Positions 8,422-16,269 of a stretch of DNA of 61,134 nt are shown one piece after another; within the stretch, counting starts at the first letter, position 1, and each line of letters begins with the position of its first letter. A program made the position numbers and the translations under genes. Location: positions 1 through 61,134 of the forward strand of contig CACETY010000007.1 in the NCBI GenBank assembly GCA_902562645.1, given 5' to 3'. This DNA comes from an uncultured Pelagibacteraceae bacterium (GTDB taxonomy: Bacteria; Pseudomonadota; Alphaproteobacteria; Pelagibacterales; Pelagibacteraceae). The notes under the pieces are model-generated. The model was not told where the DNA came from. It searched no databases and was given only the letters and a program-made list of their open reading frames with translations.

Positions 8422-9594
8422 GTGAATTTGAATAAATTATCAGACAAAATTGTCTTTAACTCACTCAAATTTATTAAACATGGAAATTTAAAAATAATAA
8501 ACCATGATGGAAAAGAATATGCTTTCGGAAATAGTAATGAAAGATTAAAAGCTGATCTAAAAATAAATAAACCAGGGTTAACTTTTAAAATAATCAAAAA
8601 TGGAAGTGTAGGTCTGGCAGAAGCATATATGGATAATTATTTTGAGACAAATAATTTAACTAATCTTATAGAGCTAGCGGCAAAAAATATAAAAATAGTT
8701 CATAAATTTTCTGGCTCTTTCGATCTTTCAATATTTAATAAAATCAAAGGTTTGTTTATTAAAAATAATAAATCTAGGAGTAAAGAAAACATTAGAAAGC
8801 ATTACGATTTAGGGAATGAATTTTTCTCATTATGGCTTGATAAAACCCTAACTTATTCAAGCGCAATTTTTGACGATAGTAATGATTTGGAAAAAGCTCA
8901 GTTAAATAAATATAAAAAACTTTCGAGTCTTGTTAAGCCTAAATCAGGCGATAAGATGCTTGAGATTGGTTGTGGGTGGGGAGGATTTGCAGAATATATT
9001 GGAAAAAATTATGACGTAAAGTTAGATTGTATAACAATCTCCAAAAAGCAATACGAATATTCAAAAGAAAGAATTCACAAAGAAGGTTTGAGTGAAAAAA
9101 TAAATATACAAATGTTAGATTTTAGAGATGTTAAAAATAATTATAATTCAATAGCTTCTATAGAAATGATAGAAGCGGTAGGGCAGAGTTATTTAAAAAA
9201 TTATTTTAATACTATTAAAGAAAACTTAGTTGATGGAGGAACAGCAGCTATACAATCAATTACTATTGATGAATCCATCTATGATAGATATAAAAGTAAA
9301 ACTGATTTTATCCAAAAATATATTTTTCCTGGTGGTTTTTTACCTAGTAAAAATGAGTTAGTAAATCTAGCAAACCAATCTGGACTTAAGTTTGAAAATT
9401 GCAATTCTTATGGTGATCATTACTCAAATACACTTTATATTTGGAGAGAAGAGTTCTTAGAAAAATGGGAACAAATTTCATCCCAAGGTTTTGACAATAC
9501 TTTTAAAAGAATGTGGAATTTTTATTTATCTTATTGTGAAGCCGGTTTTAAATCAAAAAATATAGACTTAATTCAATTTGCTCTTCAAAAATAA
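8422..9594 (+). CDS. cfa: Cyclopropane-fatty-acyl-phospholipid synthase family methyltransferase
   Basis: The 390-residue S-adenosylmethionine-dependent enzyme acts on double bonds of phospholipid acyl chains. It has an N-terminal SCP-like helper domain, then RKHYDLGNEFFSLWLD, the SAM motif MLEIGCGWGGFAEYIG (about residues 177-192), the active-site EMIEAVG, YIFPGGFLPS and the C-terminal YLSYCEAGF. All are conserved in CFA synthases. The start is GTG at 8422; no in-frame ATG gives a full N-terminus. Products could be cyclopropane fatty acids or, by its neighbours, a methylated acyl intermediate of furan fatty acids. Confidence 0.92.
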   Translation: MNLNKLSDKIVFNSLKFIKHGNLKIINHDGKEYAFGNSNERLKADLKINKPGLTFKIIKNGSVGLAEAYMDNYFETNNLTNLIELAAKNIKIVHKFSGSFDLSIFNKIKGLFIKNNKSRSKENIRKHYDLGNEFFSLWLDKTLTYSSAIFDDSNDLEKAQLNKYKKLSSLVKPKSGDKMLEIGCGWGGFAEYIGKNYDVKLDCITISKKQYEYSKERIHKEGLSEKINIQMLDFRDVKNNYNSIASIEMIEAVGQSYLKNYFNTIKENLVDGGTAAIQSITIDESIYDRYKSKTDFIQKYIFPGGFLPSKNELVNLANQSGLKFENCNSYGDHYSNTLYIWREEFLEKWEQISSQGFDNTFKRMWNFYLSYCEAGFKSKNIDLIQFALQK

Positions 9595-9602
9595 ATAATA
9601 CT

Positions 9603-10139
9603 ATGAAAATTAAATATTTATTATTGATAATAATCTCAGTATTGATTACAAGTTGTTCATCAAACCAAGCAATGAAACCAGAAGATTTCAAAAACCAAAA
9701 ACCTAGATTAATAATAGAAGAGTATTTATCTGGAAATGTAAAAGCATGGGGAATTTTACAAAATAGATCAGGTAAAGTAACAAGACAATTTTCTGCAGAC
9801 CTAGATGGAAAGTGGGATGGAAAACAATTAATACTTGACGAAAAATTTGTTTGGAACGATGGAGAAATTCAAAATAGGCAATGGACAATCAATAAAATCG
9901 ACGAACACAACTATGAAGGTACTGCTGGAGATGTAGTTGGTACTGCAAAAGGTTTTTCTTATGGTCCTGCATTTAAATTTGAATATGTACTGTTAGTTCC
10001 TGTCAAAGGAAGAGAAATGAAAATAACTTTTGATGATTGGATCTTTATGCAAGATGAAAGAGTAGCAATTAACAGAGCAAAAATGACAAAGTTTGGTATT
10101 AAAGTTGCAGAATTAACTGTGATGTTTGTAAAAGATTAA
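9603..10139 (+). CDS. DUF3833 family lipoprotein
   Basis: The 178-residue protein has a lipoprotein signal peptide: hydrophobic residues 5-14, lipobox LITSC and Cys18 as the lipidated residue. The rest matches DUF3833, including KPRLIIEEYLSGNVKAWGI, the repeated beta-strand pattern with GKWDGKQL, and the YGPAFKFEY and MKITFDDWIFMQD segments. Genes of this family sit in the same lipid/light-stress cluster in many proteobacteria. The function is unknown. It starts 8 bases after the CFA-type gene and is probably the last gene of the rightward unit. Confidence 0.85.
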   Translation: MKIKYLLLIIISVLITSCSSNQAMKPEDFKNQKPRLIIEEYLSGNVKAWGILQNRSGKVTRQFSADLDGKWDGKQLILDEKFVWNDGEIQNRQWTINKIDEHNYEGTAGDVVGTAKGFSYGPAFKFEYVLLVPVKGREMKITFDDWIFMQDERVAINRAKMTKFGIKVAELTVMFVKD

Positions 10140-10141
10140 AT

Positions 10142-10897
10142 TTATTTTTTTTGAAGCTTCGTCATTTTTCTTATCAAATATAAGTAGATCCCATTTGGCA
10201 ATATCTTGAAAAATTTTAATATTAAAAATAAACTTCTAGGAAAAGCTATTTCAAATGAATTTTTATTTATTAAACCATCATAAATCTGCTTAGCCGCATA
10301 TTGTGTGGTTTTTAAAAATGGCATTTTAAATGTGTTTTTATCCGTAAGTCTTGTTTTGATAAATCCAGGGCTGACTAGACATACGCGAACATCATATCTC
10401 TGAAAATCAAGATATAAACTTTCTGCTAAATTAATAAGAGCTGCTTTTGCAGGCCCATAGGCAGTTGAATTTGGCAATCCTCTGTATCCTGCAGTAGAAG
10501 ATACAATAGATATAACTCCTTGCCTTTTTTCTTTGTAATATTTTTCAACAGCTTTAATACAATTTATGGTTCCAATATAATTCACATTTGTAACATCAAT
10601 TATATTCTGAAGATCAAAATCCTTCTCTTTTTCAGGCTCATAAATTGCAGTAGAAAAAAAACAAATATCAACCTTATTGTATTTCTCCACGATTTTTTTA
10701 AAAACTGAATTACATGCCTCATAATCAACAATATTTAATTTCAAATAATCAATATTTTCATTTTTATCTGAAATATCTTTTAAGACTTCCTCACGTCTTG
10801 ATGATATAATTACCTGCCATCCTTTATTTGCAAACTTTAATGCAACTGCTTTTCCTATTCCACTGCTACCGCCAGTTATCCAAATTACTTTTTTCAT
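10142..10897 (-). CDS. Short-chain dehydrogenase/reductase
   Basis: The 251-residue classical SDR has the NAD(P)-binding motif TGGSSGIGKAVA (residues 8-19), NxG-equivalent VSSTAGYRG with catalytic Ser, then Tyr and Lys in AYGPAKAALINLAESLYLDF. SRR after strand two suggests NADP preference. The C-terminal tail is hydrophobic (LFLILKFFKILPNGIYLYLI), hinting at membrane association and a lipid-like substrate. It converges with the DUF3833 gene with a 2-base gap and belongs to the lipid/light-stress cluster by position. Confidence 0.88.
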   Translation of the reverse strand: MKKVIWITGGSSGIGKAVALKFANKGWQVIISSRREEVLKDISDKNENIDYLKLNIVDYEACNSVFKKIVEKYNKVDICFFSTAIYEPEKEKDFDLQNIIDVTNVNYIGTINCIKAVEKYYKEKRQGVISIVSSTAGYRGLPNSTAYGPAKAALINLAESLYLDFQRYDVRVCLVSPGFIKTRLTDKNTFKMPFLKTTQYAAKQIYDGLINKNSFEIAFPRSLFLILKFFKILPNGIYLYLIRKMTKLQKK

Positions 10898-10934
10898 CTA
10901 TTTTCTTTGTTTTATCTCATAAATTTTTATCGAC

Positions 10935-11228
10935 ATGCGACAAGAATTGAATAGTATTAATTATATTGAGAACTATATCAACCATATGTTCAAAATTATA
11001 ATCATATATGAGTTAATTTTCGTCGCGTTTTGGAATATTCTTTATTATTCTAACTCTGGAGTAGAGAACTGGTTCCAAGAAAAAATTTTGACAGCCATCT
11101 TTGTGTTTCTATCTACCATGGCTTTAGGACTAACTTTAATTTACGTGATTTATTATAGTTTAAAAATTACGGGGCTATCAAAAATTTTAAAATCACTTAA
11201 AGATCCTAGAAAAAGCAATACACAATAA
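10935..11228 (+). CDS. Small membrane protein of unknown function
   Basis: The 97-residue protein has two strongly hydrophobic segments (about residues 17-39 and 55-78) and a basic C-terminal tail. I do not recognise a family. It is divergent from the SDR gene (37-base gap between starts) and its stop lies directly beside the stop of the convergent DUF2256 gene. Placement inside the lipid/photolyase island suggests a membrane role in that system, but this is guesswork. The frame is uninterrupted and the ATG is the only good start. Confidence 0.6.
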   Translation: MRQELNSINYIENYINHMFKIIIIYELIFVAFWNILYYSNSGVENWFQEKILTAIFVFLSTMALGLTLIYVIYYSLKITGLSKILKSLKDPRKSNTQ

Positions 11229-11357
11229 TTAATTACTAGAGGCGCATCTCTTAGAGCAATACTTAACTTTTTCCCAATTAAGTTTCCATTTTTTTCTCCA
11301 AGAAAAAGGCTTGTTACAAACTTTGCATACCTTAGTTGGTAGGTTTTGTTTTTTCAT
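11229..11357 (-). CDS. DUF2256 zinc-ribbon-like small protein
   Basis: This 42-residue reading frame was found by translating the reverse strand. It reads [18 protein letters not shown] at the start, then [20 protein letters not shown] and a short tail. The two Cys pairs (CKVC and CSKRC) and the Trp/Lys-rich centre are the signature of DUF2256, a tiny probable zinc-binding family often encoded beside cryptochrome/photolyase-like genes, as here. It overlaps the 3' end of the DUF393 gene by 26 bases and ends one base before the stop of the convergent small membrane protein gene. Confidence 0.85.
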   Translation of the reverse strand: MKKQNLPTKVCKVCNKPFSWRKKWKLNWEKVKYCSKRCASSN

Positions 11358-11703
11358 TTAATTGTTTTCTGTTTTTTAAAAATAAGAAAAATGCAGCAAT
11401 TTCATATATATAATGAAAAATAATAAATAAGGGTTTTATTGAAAAAATTTTAGATAGGATTTTATATTTTGGTATTTTTGACCAAATTATAATAAATGCT
11501 TTAGCACCTCCAATAACTTCACCATCATTTATTACATGCAACCTTCTGAGCAACTCTTTTTGCGACTTAGATGTTATTTTTATAGCCTCATCATTATTTG
11601 TAATATCTATCCACTCCAAATCACTATTTGCAATTTTTTTATAATGATTTATTTCCATTCTACAAATATTGCAAGAATCGTTAAAATAAACTTTAACTGC
11701 CAT
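11332..11703 (-). CDS. DUF393 / DCC-family thiol-disulfide oxidoreductase-like protein
   Basis: The 123-residue protein has a thioredoxin-like start, [15 protein letters not shown], where the DCC family has its DxxCxxC redox motif (Cys11 and Cys14). It continues with the family's [30 protein letters not shown] segment and a hydrophobic C-terminal part. Redox activity is predicted from the CxxC pair; the substrate is unknown. It overlaps the photolyase-like gene upstream by 11 bases and the DUF2256 gene downstream, so these three genes form one leftward unit. Confidence 0.82.
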   Translation of the reverse strand: MAVKVYFNDSCNICRMEINHYKKIANSDLEWIDITNNDEAIKITSKSQKELLRRLHVINDGEVIGGAKAFIIIWSKIPKYKILSKIFSIKPLFIIFHYIYEIAAFFLFLKNRKQLNEKTKPTN

Positions 11704-13189
11704 AAGTATTATCTTTAATGAATTTGTTTGCTTCTGATAATATTAATTTTTTTCTATTTTCTTTCATTTTATCAAAAATTCTTACCATCATAGACAACCT
11801 TGGATTTTTCAAAAAAAATTTTCTATTTCTATCTATGAAACGCCAATAAAGACCATCCATAACATTACACCAGTTGCCCCTTTTAAAATCCATCATTTTC
11901 ATAAAATAACTTGATCCACAGATATAAGGCTTAGTTGCGAAAATTCCACCATCACTAAACAAACCCATTCCATAAACATTTGGAACCATAACCCAATCAG
12001 ATGAGTCCACAAACATTTCCATGAACCATTTATAAACTGATTTTGGTTCAACTTCGCATAAATTCATAATATTTGACAATATCATTAATCTTTCAATGTG
12101 GTGCGACCAACCAAATTTGCTAGCATTTTTAATTGCATGATCTAAAGGATCCAAACCAGTGCTGCCATCATAGAATGAATCTTTCATTTTTCTATTATGT
12201 TTAAAGAAATTTCCACTTTCCATTTCTTTACTATAATTTTGATATATTCCTCTCATAAACTCTCTCCAACCAATTATTTGTCTTATATAACCTTCTAAAG
12301 AATTTAGTCTGACACTCTTACTATGGTGATAAGTCATTATTTTTTGAATGATAATGTCTGGCGTTATTAAACCTAGATTTAAATACGGACTAAGAGCACT
12401 GTGAAATAAAATATTATTTTTTTGATCAACAGCATCTTCGTAATCACCAAATAGGTTTAACTTATCTTTAATAAAAAAATCTAATAATTTTGAAATATCT
12501 TTATATTCAGTTGCAAACCAAAATTTTTTGGTATCACCTGGATGTTTACTAAATAATTTTTCAATAATTGGTTTTAAACTTTTTGTATGTTTAGTTTCTT
12601 TAATTTCTGGAAATTTTGGTATTAAGATATTTTTTGGCAGTTTTTTTCTATTATCCTCATCAAAACTCCATTTTCCTCCCTCTGGTGTACCATCTTTGTT
12701 TAACAAAATGTTTAATCTCTCTCGCTTTTCTTTATAAAACTTTGCCATAAAGGGTTTTTTTGTTTTTGATAAATATTTTTTAAAATCATCACGACTATCT
12801 AAAAACATTGGCGATCGAATTATATTCCACTGAATATTTTGTTTTTTTAAAAAATTATTTATTTTTGTTTCAAAAAATTTATCCTCTATTTCAAAACTAG
12901 TTACTTCTTTTATCTTATTCATCTTTAACAATTTTTCTAATTTCTTCGTATAGTCCTTTTTAAAATCAGTAGAATCAATTTTTGAGTAATTAAGCTTAAA
13001 TTTATTTTCCTTCAATTTATCCGCATAAGATCTCATTGAAGATAAAAATAGTAGAATTTTTAATTTATGATGTCTTTCATATGTACATAATTGGTAGTCT
13101 TCTGACATAAAAAATAGGTGGTCTTTTTTGAAGCGGTCGAGGTTTTTTAATGGAAATAACTGATTTCCAAATATAAAAAATAATTTCAT
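11693..13189 (-). CDS. Cryptochrome/photolyase-like protein (COG3046, PhrB-related)
   Basis: The 498-residue flavoprotein belongs to the deoxyribodipyrimidine-photolyase-related group. The N-terminal alpha/beta domain starts with MKLFFIFGNQLFP. The FAD-binding helical domain carries IRQIIGWREFMRGIYQ, FGWSHHIERLMILSNIMNL, DSSDWVMVPNVYGMGLFSDGG and GLYWRFIDRN. The likely role is light-driven repair of UV photoproducts, or blue-light sensing. Characterised PhrB proteins hold a 4Fe-4S cluster through four Cys including a CxxC pair. I see no CxxC here (RGNWCNVMDGLYW instead), so the cluster may be absent. It is divergent from the SDR at 13200. Confidence 0.88.
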   Translation of the reverse strand: MKLFFIFGNQLFPLKNLDRFKKDHLFFMSEDYQLCTYERHHKLKILLFLSSMRSYADKLKENKFKLNYSKIDSTDFKKDYTKKLEKLLKMNKIKEVTSFEIEDKFFETKINNFLKKQNIQWNIIRSPMFLDSRDDFKKYLSKTKKPFMAKFYKEKRERLNILLNKDGTPEGGKWSFDEDNRKKLPKNILIPKFPEIKETKHTKSLKPIIEKLFSKHPGDTKKFWFATEYKDISKLLDFFIKDKLNLFGDYEDAVDQKNNILFHSALSPYLNLGLITPDIIIQKIMTYHHSKSVRLNSLEGYIRQIIGWREFMRGIYQNYSKEMESGNFFKHNRKMKDSFYDGSTGLDPLDHAIKNASKFGWSHHIERLMILSNIMNLCEVEPKSVYKWFMEMFVDSSDWVMVPNVYGMGLFSDGGIFATKPYICGSSYFMKMMDFKRGNWCNVMDGLYWRFIDRNRKFFLKNPRLSMMVRIFDKMKENRKKLILSEANKFIKDNTYGS

Positions 13190-13199
13190 TAATTATTAT

Positions 13200-13910
13200 A
13201 TGTCAGAAAAATATCTAATTGTCGGTGCGACAGGTTCTATCGGATCCAATTTAGCAGAGCAAATGTATTCTTCTGGTAAAGAAATTCATTTAGTTGGAAG
13301 AGATGAAAGTCAACTTAAAAATTTAGCTGAGAAATTGAACTCTTCTTATACTGTGGCAGATGTATTACACGAGGGGTTCGTGGATACAATTAAATCAGAC
13401 ATATCAGAAATCAAAGGTGTAGCATATTGTGTTGGGTCTATAGATTTGAAGCCTTTAAAGATGGCAACTGAGAATGATTTCAATAAATGTATGAAACTTA
13501 ATTTTTATTCTGCGGTAGACTTAATCAAAGGATATCAAGATAACCTAAAACAAAATAATGGTTCAATTGTTTTATTTTCAACAGTTGCAGCTCAAAGAGG
13601 TTTTACAAATCATTCAATAATAGCATCAACCAAAGCGGCTATTGAGGGACTAACTGTATCATTAGCAGCTGAATTTGCTCCAAACATAAGAGTTAATAGT
13701 GTTGCTCTAAGTTTAACTAATTCTAAGATAGCTCAACCAATGTTAAAAAATACAGCAATTGCTCAAGGAATAGCTAAAGCACACCCACTTAAAAGACTAG
13801 GTGAGGGTAAAGATGGAGCAGCTTTGGCAAAATTTTTACTTACCGAGGAAAGTTCCTGGGTAACGGGTCAAATAATTGCAGTTGATGGTGGAAGATCAAA
13901 ACTTTCATAA
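13200..13910 (+). CDS. Short-chain dehydrogenase/reductase
   Basis: The 236-residue SDR has a cofactor motif VGATGSIGSNLAEQM, catalytic Ser in FSTVAAQRG, and a C-terminal TGQIIAVDGGRS typical of the family. At the usual YxxxK position I read HSIIASTKAAIEG, with Ile-Ile-Ala-Ser-Thr-Lys. The Lys is kept but the Tyr appears replaced, so catalysis may differ from classical SDRs. It starts 10 bases from the divergent photolyase-like gene and ends 1 base before the GTG of the sugar-dehydrogenase-like gene, so those two are probably cotranscribed. Confidence 0.85.
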   Translation: MSEKYLIVGATGSIGSNLAEQMYSSGKEIHLVGRDESQLKNLAEKLNSSYTVADVLHEGFVDTIKSDISEIKGVAYCVGSIDLKPLKMATENDFNKCMKLNFYSAVDLIKGYQDNLKQNNGSIVLFSTVAAQRGFTNHSIIASTKAAIEGLTVSLAAEFAPNIRVNSVALSLTNSKIAQPMLKNTAIAQGIAKAHPLKRLGEGKDGAALAKFLLTEESSWVTGQIIAVDGGRSKLS

Positions 13911-13911
13911 A

Positions 13912-14976
13912 GTGAAAAAAATAATATACGTTTTAATTCTTTTTTTCGTATTTGCCTCAAAATCGTATTCACAAAACTTTAAATTAGAAAAATTAGTTAA
14001 CCTAGATTCACCTTGGGGATCCTCTTTTATTAATAGTAATGAAATAATAATTACAGAAAAAAGCGGCAAAATAAAAATCGTAAATATTTTATCTAGAGAA
14101 GTTCAAGAAATTAGTCATCAACTTAACTTTGTTGTCCATGGTCAAGGAGGCTTATTAGATATTATTCATAAAGACAATAATATTTGGATTTCATATACTG
14201 AAGATAGAGGTGGATATAAAACTAGCACTTCTATTGCAAAAGCAGAATTTAATAGGAAACAATTAAACTTTAAAAATATTTTTCAAGCAAATCCCCCAAT
14301 AGACTCTGGTTATCATTTTGGATCAAGATTAGTTATCAAAGATAATTTTATATTTGCTTCTGCGGGTGAGAGAGGACAAGGTATGATTGCACAAGACGCC
14401 TCAAAGCATCCAGGTAGTATTATAAGAATTCATTTAGATGGAAGTATACCAAAAGATAATCCAAAGTTTGAGGGTATGGTAGATTGGTTGCCAGAGATTT
14501 ATCAAATTGGAATTAGAAATCCTCAAGGGATGGCACTTTCTGAATTTGATGGAAAAGTTTACATGAGTAATCATGGGGCAAAAGGTGGAGATTGGTTCGG
14601 AGAAGTTAAAAAAGGTGAAAATTATGGATGGAAAATTTTAGGATGGGGAGGAACCAATTATTCTGGAATTCCAATTGGCCCAAAATGGAAACCTGGATTT
14701 ACAAAAGCTATTCAATATTGGGTACCCTCAATAGCAACTAGCGCAATAACTATTTATAAAGGTGACGAGTTTAATGAGTGGAATAGTCATGCTTTAATCA
14801 CTTCTTTAAAAGATAAATCCTTAAGAAAACTGATATTTGAAGACTTATCAAATGTAAAAGAAGAGGTTATTTTTAAAAATAAAATTGGAAGAATTAGAGA
14901 CATTCAAGTACATCCCTCTAACGGAAAAATTTATTTTTTATCTCAAGATGCTTTATGGTTAATGCAAAGAAAATAG
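13912..14976 (+). CDS. PQQ-dependent sugar dehydrogenase-like protein (Asd/YliI type)
   Basis: The protein of about 354 residues has a Sec signal peptide (KKIIYVLILFFVFASKSYS) and a six-bladed propeller of the soluble glucose/aldose sugar dehydrogenase family. Landmarks are VVHGQGGLLDI, SAGERGQGMIAQD, PGSIIRIHLDGSIP, IYQIGIRNPQGMAL and GENYGWKILGWGG. I chose GTG at 13912 because it begins right at the signal peptide. The ATG at 13876 would add 12 hydrophilic residues inside the SDR gene. Whether it binds PQQ or a different quinone and which sugar it oxidises cannot be told. Confidence 0.85.
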   Translation: MKKIIYVLILFFVFASKSYSQNFKLEKLVNLDSPWGSSFINSNEIIITEKSGKIKIVNILSREVQEISHQLNFVVHGQGGLLDIIHKDNNIWISYTEDRGGYKTSTSIAKAEFNRKQLNFKNIFQANPPIDSGYHFGSRLVIKDNFIFASAGERGQGMIAQDASKHPGSIIRIHLDGSIPKDNPKFEGMVDWLPEIYQIGIRNPQGMALSEFDGKVYMSNHGAKGGDWFGEVKKGENYGWKILGWGGTNYSGIPIGPKWKPGFTKAIQYWVPSIATSAITIYKGDEFNEWNSHALITSLKDKSLRKLIFEDLSNVKEEVIFKNKIGRIRDIQVHPSNGKIYFLSQDALWLMQRK

Positions 14977-14991
14977 TATATATTAAAATTT

Positions 14992-16095
14992 ATGGATGAT
15001 GTCGTCATAGTTGGTGGAGGTATAATAGGCGCTGCTACTGCATACTTTTTATCAATGGAAGGTAGAAAAGTTAAGGTAATTGAGAGAGACCCTACATATA
15101 AGACTGCCTCATTTCCTTTGTCTTTAGGTGGATTTAGAAGACAATTTTTTCAAAAAGAAAATATACTTTTAGGTAAGTTTGCTAGAGAATTCATTTTTAA
15201 AATACCAGAATTGTTAAAAACAAAAAAAAATCCAAACCCAACGGCAAGCATGGTTCCTAATGGATACCTTTTAATGTTTGGACCAGAACATGCAGAGGAA
15301 CAATATAAAGCTTTGGAAAATCATAGAGAATGCGATGCTGGTACAAAAAATATTAAAGGTTCAGAATTAAATAAAATTTTTCCATATATAAATAACGAAG
15401 GTATAGAAACAGCTACATATACTGATAATAAAAGTGAAGGTTGGATTGATCCTTTTATGTTTCATAGTGCTTTAAAAAGTAAAGCAATTGAGTTAGGCGC
15501 AGAGTTTCTTAAAGGTGAGGTTAAAAATTTGTCTGAGATAAATGCAAAAACTATCATTTCAGCAGCAGGATGTTGGACTAAAGAATTGTTATCAGATATT
15601 CCAGTTGAACCACAAAAGCACACTGTATTTCGAGTTAAATGTCCAAAACATTTTCCTGATATGCCACTAACTGGAGATTTAACAACAGGTGTATATTGGA
15701 GACCAGAGGGTAAAGAGTTCTTAGCAGGTTCACCTATATCTGTATTTGATGCGAAAGATTTAGAACCAGCATGGAATGATTTTGAAGAATTAGTTTGGCC
15801 TGCTCTGGCAAAAAGAGTTCCAGCCTTTGAAGAACTAAAATTAACCGGTGGTTGGGCAGGATTTTATGATTGTAATAAACTTGATAACAACGCAGTTGTA
15901 GGCAAACATCCAAAATATGACAATGTTTATTTAGCCTCTGGTTTCACTGGAAGAGGTTTAATGCAGGCACCAGGTATTGGAAGGGCTCTGACTGAATTGA
16001 TCACAACAGGTAGCTACCAATCAATAGATATAAGTGTTTTTGATGTAGAAAGAGTTTTAAAAAGTAATGCTAGACCGGAACCTTACGTTTTATAA
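14992..16095 (+). CDS. FAD-dependent oxidoreductase, DAO family (FOXRED1-like)
   Basis: The 367-residue flavoprotein has the N-terminal FAD motif VGGGIIGAATAYFLS and an acidic residue at the end of strand two (VIERDPTY). The central GWIDPFMFHSALKSKAIELGAE and the C-terminal GGWAGFYDCNKLDNNAVVGKHP and SGFTGRGLMQAPGIGRALTELI segments place it in the sarcosine/dimethylglycine oxidase-like DAO family. Substrates are probably N-methylated or secondary amino acids, not determinable here. It begins 15 bases after the sugar-dehydrogenase-like gene. Its stop overlaps by 6 bases the convergent small gene at 16090-16269. Confidence 0.85.
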   Translation: MDDVVIVGGGIIGAATAYFLSMEGRKVKVIERDPTYKTASFPLSLGGFRRQFFQKENILLGKFAREFIFKIPELLKTKKNPNPTASMVPNGYLLMFGPEHAEEQYKALENHRECDAGTKNIKGSELNKIFPYINNEGIETATYTDNKSEGWIDPFMFHSALKSKAIELGAEFLKGEVKNLSEINAKTIISAAGCWTKELLSDIPVEPQKHTVFRVKCPKHFPDMPLTGDLTTGVYWRPEGKEFLAGSPISVFDAKDLEPAWNDFEELVWPALAKRVPAFEELKLTGGWAGFYDCNKLDNNAVVGKHPKYDNVYLASGFTGRGLMQAPGIGRALTELITTGSYQSIDISVFDVERVLKSNARPEPYVL

Positions 16096-16269
16096 TTTTT
16101 TAATATAAACTCCTAGTATTCCGTTAAATATAGATACAGCTAAAATCAATAATTGTCCTTTAAATGAGTAAAATTCAAAAGATGGATAAAAACTTATCCC
16201 AATTGAAAAAAAAAGATAAGTTAACACAAAAGGTCGATAAAATTTTTTTATAAAATTTAAAATTTTCAC
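16090..16269 (-). CDS. Small hydrophobic membrane protein, probable partner of the DMT permease
   Basis: This 59-residue frame on the reverse strand has no internal stop. It starts with GTG at 16269, the base after the last base of the DMT permease stop codon, so it is positioned for translational coupling. The peptide begins MKILNFIKKFYRPFVLTY and has two hydrophobic stretches (about residues 13-29 and 38-55) with a basic end. I know no family for it. It fills the whole gap between the DMT gene and the FAD oxidoreductase, which supports its being real. Confidence 0.6.
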   Translation of the reverse strand: MKILNFIKKFYRPFVLTYLFFSIGISFYPSFEFYSFKGQLLILAVSIFNGILGVYIKKL

